From NCBI GenBank assembly GCA_900753315.1, contig CAADYP010000002.1, forward strand, positions 1 to 57,058: a stretch of 57,058 nucleotides of DNA. The letters are read 5' to 3'. Positions 52,181 to 57,058 of this stretch are shown piece after piece. This DNA comes from Clostridia bacterium. Its GTDB lineage: Bacteria > Bacillota > Clostridia > Christensenellales > UBA1242. The notes below the pieces were generated by a model that made no database searches, was not told where the DNA came from, and saw nothing but the letters and a program-made list of their open reading frames with translations. The stretch's first letter is position 1. The number at the start of each line of letters is the position of its first letter. The translations under genes and the position numbers were made by a program.

Positions 52181-53698
52181 TTAATTTTTCTTATAATATA
52201 CAATGATATTTTCATCTTTTTCAAGTGGGAAAACAACTTCTGGATTTTGAAGCATGATTGTCTCTTCCTTAACATTTGCACTCTTTGCCAAATCCCAAGA
52301 ATTTTGTCCTGCACTTGCAAAGAAAAGTTCTATTGCACAATCTTTTTCTGGATATTCCGCACCAACATTTATGTTTGAAATCACTGCACCAACTTGCTCG
52401 CAATCATAATTTACATTGATTTTAAGTTTTGCATCAAAATAAAATTCTCGTCCTTTCTTTGCAACAACATCAACATCATAAAGCACTGCAAAAACACTTT
52501 CTACGGTAGCATTCTCACAATTTGCACTTGATTTTTCTGAAACTACAAATGGCACTTCAATCACAACACTGTGCAAAGAATTTGTTTCATCATTAAGATA
52601 AATCACATTGGTTTTGCTTACACCTTCAACAAAAACTTCTCCACCTTTGAGATAAGAATTTGTAATCGCCAAATTTGAACCACCCACAAACATAATCTTA
52701 TCAACTCTTGGTTTGTCTTCGTCAAGTGAAAGTGTTCCATCAATTTTGGTTTCAAAATAATCGCCTTGTAGTTGTTTTGTCATTTCAAAAGATTCGGTAG
52801 AAACTTCCAATTCGTTTGTTGTGCTATAAATATCTTTTATGATTGTTTCTTGCTTTTCCAAATATGAGCAAACTTTCACTTCAACAGGGACTGTGAGTTT
52901 TATATTTACACCCTTATCGGCTTCTTCAACTTCACACTTCACAGCATTTTTCTTTACACAAGCGACTGCTTCACTGACTGAATCACGAGTTACCCCTTCA
53001 AGTTCTACCTCTTCTTTGAAATTTTCTGTGATATAAGTTGATTCAAATCTATCTTTTTCTGTGAGATACAAAAGTCGAGTAACAACTTCTCCGCCAACAG
53101 AAACAAAATTTACTCCGCTCTCAACATTTTTAACAGAAACTTGACTGTCTGAAAGCAAAACTTTTTTGATAGGCTCTTTGATAGAAACTTCACTTTCAAC
53201 AACAAATGTTTCTTGTGCTTGACCTACCAATGTGTTGACAAGCATTTCATCTTCACGCATGCACATATTTTCATCGCCAGTAGAAACATTTGCTACTTCT
53301 CTTTCACAAATCAAAACCCCTTGTTGGCAAACAGTGCAGTTGATTTTGATATTATTGCTTGTCACACTGTCAATAGAATAATCTTCAACTTCAACTTGAA
53401 TGCCGGCTTTATCTCCAACCATAATAGATTGGTCTTCAAATTTTGAAGTAAACGGACAAGAAGCATTTATTGTTCCAATTTCTCCATCAACAGTGCAATA
53501 CAATATACACAAATCTATAGTGCCAGCATAATTTACAACACCATTCAAAATTTCTGCATTTTCCGCAGTTGCAGTGTGGCAAACAGACAAGATTTTTTCA
53601 ATTTCAACACTCGTCTCAACATTACATTCAACATTAAATTCGCTTTTTTCCAATCGTTTCTTTTTGACCACTTTAAATTTGTTCATTTCAAATGACAT
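52181..53698 (-). CDS. SPOCS-domain spore coat morphogenetic protein (SipL-like, DUF3794)
   Basis: 505 residues with repeated SPOCS (DUF3794) domains: beta-rich modules such as EIEKILSVCHTATAENAEIL and VSVGGEVVTRLLYLTEKD, and a C-terminal LysM-like segment (SWDLAKSANVKEETIMLQNP ... ENIIVYYKK). This matches SipL, which binds SpoIVA at the forespore surface in Clostridia. GGAGGGG before the ATG. No signal peptide, as expected for a mother-cell coat protein. Confidence 0.88.
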   Translation of the reverse strand: MSFEMNKFKVVKKKRLEKSEFNVECNVETSVEIEKILSVCHTATAENAEILNGVVNYAGTIDLCILYCTVDGEIGTINASCPFTSKFEDQSIMVGDKAGIQVEVEDYSIDSVTSNNIKINCTVCQQGVLICEREVANVSTGDENMCMREDEMLVNTLVGQAQETFVVESEVSIKEPIKKVLLSDSQVSVKNVESGVNFVSVGGEVVTRLLYLTEKDRFESTYITENFKEEVELEGVTRDSVSEAVACVKKNAVKCEVEEADKGVNIKLTVPVEVKVCSYLEKQETIIKDIYSTTNELEVSTESFEMTKQLQGDYFETKIDGTLSLDEDKPRVDKIMFVGGSNLAITNSYLKGGEVFVEGVSKTNVIYLNDETNSLHSVVIEVPFVVSEKSSANCENATVESVFAVLYDVDVVAKKGREFYFDAKLKINVNYDCEQVGAVISNINVGAEYPEKDCAIELFFASAGQNSWDLAKSANVKEETIMLQNPEVVFPLEKDENIIVYYKKN

Positions 53699-53813
53699 AA
53701 TTTTTCACCCCTCCAAATCAAAACTACTATATTCTATTGCAAGACAATTCTCATTAGAACAAATTTTTGAATAAATTTCTTTTGTTTGGAAAAAATTCGG
53801 TAAAGGGGTTTTT

Positions 53814-54050
53814 ATGAGAAAAATAGTGTATGGTCTTGACGAAATCAAACTTAAAATATCAAACTTGAAAGGTCAAAATGTGCAAATGAGCATAAACCGA
53901 GGACGAAAAAGAATAGAATCAGTCAATGCGACAATAAAAGATGTTTATCCAAGTGTTTTCACAATCAAAACGCCTGATGATAAACTTCAAACCTTTTCCT
54001 ATTTTGATGTTATGTGCGGAGATATCGTTTTTGAATTGCAAAATAGTTGA
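53814..54050 (+). CDS. veg: Veg family protein
   Basis: 78 residues matching the Veg family (MRKIVYGLDEIKLKISNLKGQ ... RGRKRIESVNATIKDVYPSVFTIK). Small SH3-like protein; in Bacillus it affects biofilm regulation. AAAGGGG before the ATG. Divergent from the sipL-like gene. Confidence 0.92.
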   Translation: MRKIVYGLDEIKLKISNLKGQNVQMSINRGRKRIESVNATIKDVYPSVFTIKTPDDKLQTFSYFDVMCGDIVFELQNS

Positions 54051-54077
54051 ACGTCAAAGTTGATGGGCGATTTGAAA

Positions 54078-54106
54078 GCCCGCAGACACGCACCCGCCAT
54101 GCGGGC
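54078..54106. repeat. GC-rich element with two alternative hairpins downstream of veg
   Basis: GCCCGCA (54078-54084) can pair with TGCGGGC (54100-54106); alternatively CCCGC-CAT-GCGGG (54093-54105) forms a tight hairpin. The pairings exclude each other. It stands out by GC content in an AT-rich region and lies just before the shared terminator at 54127. Confidence 0.5.
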
Positions 54107-54126
54107 AGTTGCCATGAGCAACAAAA

Positions 54127-54152
54127 AAAACATCTCTTTTGAGATGTTTTTT
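54127..54152. terminator. Bidirectional terminator between veg and ppdK
   Basis: AAAACATCTC-TTTT-GAGATGTTTT, T-rich on both strands; serves both converging genes. Confidence 0.85.
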
Positions 54153-54168
54153 CTTTCAAATCGCAAGT

Positions 54169-56817
54169 TTATTTATGAAACAAACCTTTTTTCTTTCTTG
54201 GATATTTGATTGCAGCTTGAGCAGCAGCAAGTCTAGCGATAGGAACTCTGTATGGTGAGCAAGAAACATAGTTAAGTCCTACTCTGTGGCAGAATTCGAT
54301 AGATGATGGATCTCCACCATGTTCACCACAAATACCAAGTTTGATGTCAGGTCTTGTGCTTCTTCCAAGTTCAGCAGCAATTCTTACAAGTTTGCCAACG
54401 CCGTTTTGGTCAAGTCTAGCAAAAGGATCGCTTTCAAAAATCTTCTTTTGATAGTAGATATCAAGGAATTTTCCAGCATCATCACGAGAGAATCCATATG
54501 TCATTTGTGTAAGATCGTTTGTTCCAAATGAGAAGAATTCTGCATATTTTGCAATTTGGTCAGCAGTAATAGCAGCACGAGGGATTTCAATCATTGTGCC
54601 GACTTTATACTTCATTTCAATTTTATGATCAGCCAAAACTTTATCAGCTGTAGCTGTTACGATGTCTTTTACATACTTAAATTCAACACTGTCGCATGTA
54701 AGAGGGATCATAATTTCAGGAACAACGTCAATTTTGTCTTCCTTCATAACTTCGATTGCAGCCTTAATAACAGCTTCTGTTTGCATTTCAGCAATTTCAG
54801 GATAAGTTACTGCAAGTCTAAGACCACGGTGACCCATCATTGGGTTAAATTCATGGAGTGATTCAACAGTTGCTTTAAGAGATTCAAATGTCAAGCCCAT
54901 TTCTTTTGCGAGAGCTTTAATTTCATCATCTTCGTGTGGCAAAAATTCATGAAGAGGTGGATCCAAGAAACGGATAGTAACTGGACGACCTTTCATTGCC
55001 TTAAAGATGCCTTTAAAGTCTTTTTGTTGCATTGGGAGCAACTTCTTGAGAGCCTTCTTTCTCTCTTCAGTAGTTGTAGAAACAATCATTTCTCTCACTG
55101 CTGGGATTCTGTCTGCTTCAAAGAACATATGTTCTGTTCTGCAAAGACCAACGCCTTCTGCACCAAAGTTGAATGCAACTGCAGTGTCTCTTGGATTATC
55201 TGCATTTGTTCTGATCATCAAATTTCTATATTCATCAGCCCATTGCATGATAGTAGCAAATTCACCAGAGATTTTTGCATCTTCTGTAGCGATTTCGCCG
55301 TCATAAATTTTTCCTGTAGAACCATCAAAAGAGATAACATCTCCTTCTTTGTATTTCTTTCCGCCAAGTGTGAATGATTTTCCATCATCAGCAAATTTGA
55401 TAGCAGAGCATCCAGCAACACAGCATGTTCCCATACCACGAGCAACAACGGCAGCGTGAGATGTCATACCACCACGAGCAGTCAAGATACCTTGAGATGC
55501 AGCCATACCTTCAATGTCTTCTGGAGATGTTTCAAGACGAACAAGAACAACCTTTCCTTTCTTTCCACCTTGTTCTTTTGCTTTTTCAGCTGTAAAGCAG
55601 ATTTTTCCGCAAGCAGCACCAGGAGATGCAGGAAGTGCTTCACCAACAACTGTAGCTTTCTTAACAGCCTTTTCATCAAATGTTGGGTGCAAGAGAGCAT
55701 CAAGTTGTTTTGGGTCAATCATAAGAAGAGCAGTCTTCTTGTCAATCATTCCTTCATTTACAAGGTCAACAGCAATTTTGAGAGCGGCCTTTGCTGTACG
55801 TTTGCCGTTTCTTGTTTGAAGCATATAGAGTTTGCCATTTTCAATAGTAAATTCCATATCTTGCATATCTTTATAGTGATTTTCGAGTTTTTTGCAGATA
55901 GAAACAAATTGAGCAAAAACTTCTGGATTTTGTTTTTCAAGTTCAGCAATTGGTTGTGGAGTTCTGATTCCGGCAACAACATCTTCGCCTTGTGCGTTCA
56001 TCAAATATTCACCATAGAGTTTGTTTTCACCAGTAGATGGGTTTCTTGTAAATGCAACACCAGTTCCACTAGATTCTCCCATATTGCCAAAAACCATTGA
56101 TTGAACATTTACAGCAGTGCCCCAGTTGTATGGAATGTCATGCATTCTTCTATAAACATTGGCTCTGTCGTTGTCCCAAGAACGGAATACGGCTTTGATA
56201 GCTTCAATAAGTTGAGTTCTAGGTTCTTGTGGAAATTCAACCTTTTGAGACTCTTTATAAAGTTTTTTGAAGAGTTTAACGATTTCTTTCAAATCATCAG
56301 CTGTCAAATCTTTATCATACTTAACACCTTTCTTTTCTTTGATATCGTCCAAAATTCTTTCATATTTAGATTTGTCTTGTTGCATAACAACATCACTAAA
56401 CATTTGAATAAAACGACGATATGAGTCATAAGCAAATCTTTCATTGTTTGTAAGTTTTGCAAGACCTTCAACAACTTGGTCATTAAGTCCAAGGTTAAGA
56501 ATTGTATCCATCATACCAGGCATAGAAACTCTAGCACCTGAACGAACAGAAACAAGCAAAGGATTTGTTGGATCTCCAAAATTCTTTCCTGTCATCTTTT
56601 CGATTTGAGCAAGTTTTTCTTCAACTTGAGCTTTGATGGCATCATTTATCATTTTTCCATCTTCATAATATTTTGTGCACGCTTCGGTTGTGATTGTGAA
56701 GCCTTGAGGAACTGGCAAGCCTATCTTTGTCATTTCAGCGAGGTTTGCACCTTTACCACCAAAAAGTGCTTTGTTTTTTCCATCTGCTTCTTTAAATAAG
56801 TAAACATACTTTTTCAT
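54169..56817 (-). CDS. ppdK: Pyruvate, phosphate dikinase
   Basis: 882 residues from the ATG at 56815-56817 (AAAGGAG upstream; a longer reading has no ribosome site). N-terminal ATP-grasp domain (FGGKGANLAEM, SVRSGARVSMPGMMDTI), a phosphohistidine domain with the catalytic His in GGMTSHAAVVARGMG (about 450), and a C-terminal PEP/pyruvate barrel with FGTNDLTQMTYGFSRDD and a catalytic Cys in GICGEHGGDP. Interconverts PEP + AMP + PPi and pyruvate + ATP + Pi; in anaerobes it works in glycolysis. Confidence 0.96.
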   Translation of the reverse strand: MKKYVYLFKEADGKNKALFGGKGANLAEMTKIGLPVPQGFTITTEACTKYYEDGKMINDAIKAQVEEKLAQIEKMTGKNFGDPTNPLLVSVRSGARVSMPGMMDTILNLGLNDQVVEGLAKLTNNERFAYDSYRRFIQMFSDVVMQQDKSKYERILDDIKEKKGVKYDKDLTADDLKEIVKLFKKLYKESQKVEFPQEPRTQLIEAIKAVFRSWDNDRANVYRRMHDIPYNWGTAVNVQSMVFGNMGESSGTGVAFTRNPSTGENKLYGEYLMNAQGEDVVAGIRTPQPIAELEKQNPEVFAQFVSICKKLENHYKDMQDMEFTIENGKLYMLQTRNGKRTAKAALKIAVDLVNEGMIDKKTALLMIDPKQLDALLHPTFDEKAVKKATVVGEALPASPGAACGKICFTAEKAKEQGGKKGKVVLVRLETSPEDIEGMAASQGILTARGGMTSHAAVVARGMGTCCVAGCSAIKFADDGKSFTLGGKKYKEGDVISFDGSTGKIYDGEIATEDAKISGEFATIMQWADEYRNLMIRTNADNPRDTAVAFNFGAEGVGLCRTEHMFFEADRIPAVREMIVSTTTEERKKALKKLLPMQQKDFKGIFKAMKGRPVTIRFLDPPLHEFLPHEDDEIKALAKEMGLTFESLKATVESLHEFNPMMGHRGLRLAVTYPEIAEMQTEAVIKAAIEVMKEDKIDVVPEIMIPLTCDSVEFKYVKDIVTATADKVLADHKIEMKYKVGTMIEIPRAAITADQIAKYAEFFSFGTNDLTQMTYGFSRDDAGKFLDIYYQKKIFESDPFARLDQNGVGKLVRIAAELGRSTRPDIKLGICGEHGGDPSSIEFCHRVGLNYVSCSPYRVPIARLAAAQAAIKYPRKKKGLFHK

Positions 56818-56848
56818 AAAATAAACATCTCCTTTCTGTAACGATAAT

Positions 56849-56878
56849 ATTATACCAAATGACAAGAAATCAAGGCAA
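56849..56878 (-). promoter_or_regulatory. Promoter of ppdK
   Basis: Minus-strand TATAAT (56849-56854) with TTGCCT (56873-56878) 18 nt upstream. Confidence 0.6.
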
Positions 56879-56940
56879 ACAAATTAAAGGTATTTTTTAA
56901 GATTTTTGTTACTAATTTACTCAAAATCCGAGCAATAACA

Positions 56941-56970
56941 AAAAAAGAAGAGTTTAATCACTCTCCTTTT
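56941..56970 (-). terminator. Terminator of the gene at the right edge
   Basis: Minus-strand AGGAGAGT-GATTAA-ACTCTTCT followed by a T run. Confidence 0.75.
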
Positions 56971-56981
56971 TATTTTAATCA

Positions 56982-57058
56982 TCAAACTCTTGAGCCTTCA
57001 CTCATACGAAGTGAAAATCTTACTCCATAAAAGTTTTGTAGCCATGCTGATTTTGTCA
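56982..57058 (-). CDS. 3' end of an unidentified minus-strand gene
   Basis: A reading frame enters from the right edge and ends at TGA 56982-56984 with ...SAWLQNFYGVRFSLRMSEG SRV. A terminator follows directly, which supports a real gene end. Twenty-five codons are too few to assign a family. Confidence 0.5.
   Translation of the reverse strand, partial: TKSAWLQNFYGVRFSLRMSEGSRV

Overview
The window looks like a chromosomal segment of an uncultured, low-GC, spore-forming Bacillota, probably Clostridia. Evidence: AT-rich DNA, strong AGGAGG-type ribosome binding sites mixed with TTG starts, a T-box leader before serS, and many sporulation and germination genes (spoIIGA-sigE-sigG, ymxH, spoIIR, spoVG, sleB-ypeB, a SipL-like SPOCS protein, veg). 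The host genes are nearly all on the minus strand.

Layout. (1) 1-3335: 3' -truncated view of a large repeat-bearing surface lipoprotein, then ndk. (2) About 3368-22797: a 19.4 kb integrative island inserted inside the anticodon loop of a tRNA-Arg(CCU) gene. The 5' half of that tRNA is at 3336-3375 and the matching 3' half at 22790-22834; the two fit perfectly if the island is removed. The island carries its own complete tRNA-Arg(CCU) at 3502-3578, just downstream of the orphaned host tRNA promoter. It also encodes a tyrosine integrase and small excisionase-like protein, a winged-helix replication-initiator-like protein next to an array of about eight hairpin repeats, and two defence-like clusters. 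Cluster A (3624-8452) is Xre regulator / cytosine-C5 methyltransferase / a double-GHKL protein with histidine-kinase core / a receiver-like protein. Cluster B (12255-20169) is Fe-S helicase-nuclease / unknown 190-aa protein / type III Mod / type III Res. The right side has small mobile-element genes, a HEPN-like protein and a coiled-coil membrane protein. (3) 22856-31805: MmcQ/YjbR-like, plsY, der, feoAB, nrdR, ymxH, sigG, sigE, spoIIGA, a zinc-ribbon membrane protein. (4) 31881-48880: a rearranged division and cell-wall cluster (ftsZ, ftsA, T-box-serS, ftsQ-like, murA, an Xre/small membrane protein pair, ftsW, murD, mraY, murE, ddl, membrane-anchored murF-like, alpha/beta hydrolase, murC). 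murG and murB are not in it. (5) 48931-57058: spoVG, ypeB, sleB, spoIIR, sipL-like, veg, ppdK and the 3' end of another gene.

The core genes cover peptidoglycan precursor synthesis from UDP-GlcNAc (murA) through the UDP-MurNAc-pentapeptide ligases to lipid I (mraY), the divisome, and the forespore-to-mother-cell signal chain SpoIIR -> SpoIIGA -> pro-sigma-E followed by sigma-G. Several genes (lipoprotein, der, feoA, murC, the Xre gene at 38983) have a -10 element 6-8 nt before the start codon and no Shine-Dalgarno, which suggests leaderless transcripts.

Most worth follow-up: the island that breaks a host tRNA and brings a replacement under the host promoter; the methyltransferase-phosphorelay cassette; and the covarying hairpin array at 11512-11953. 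All calls are from reading the sequence; no database search was run.
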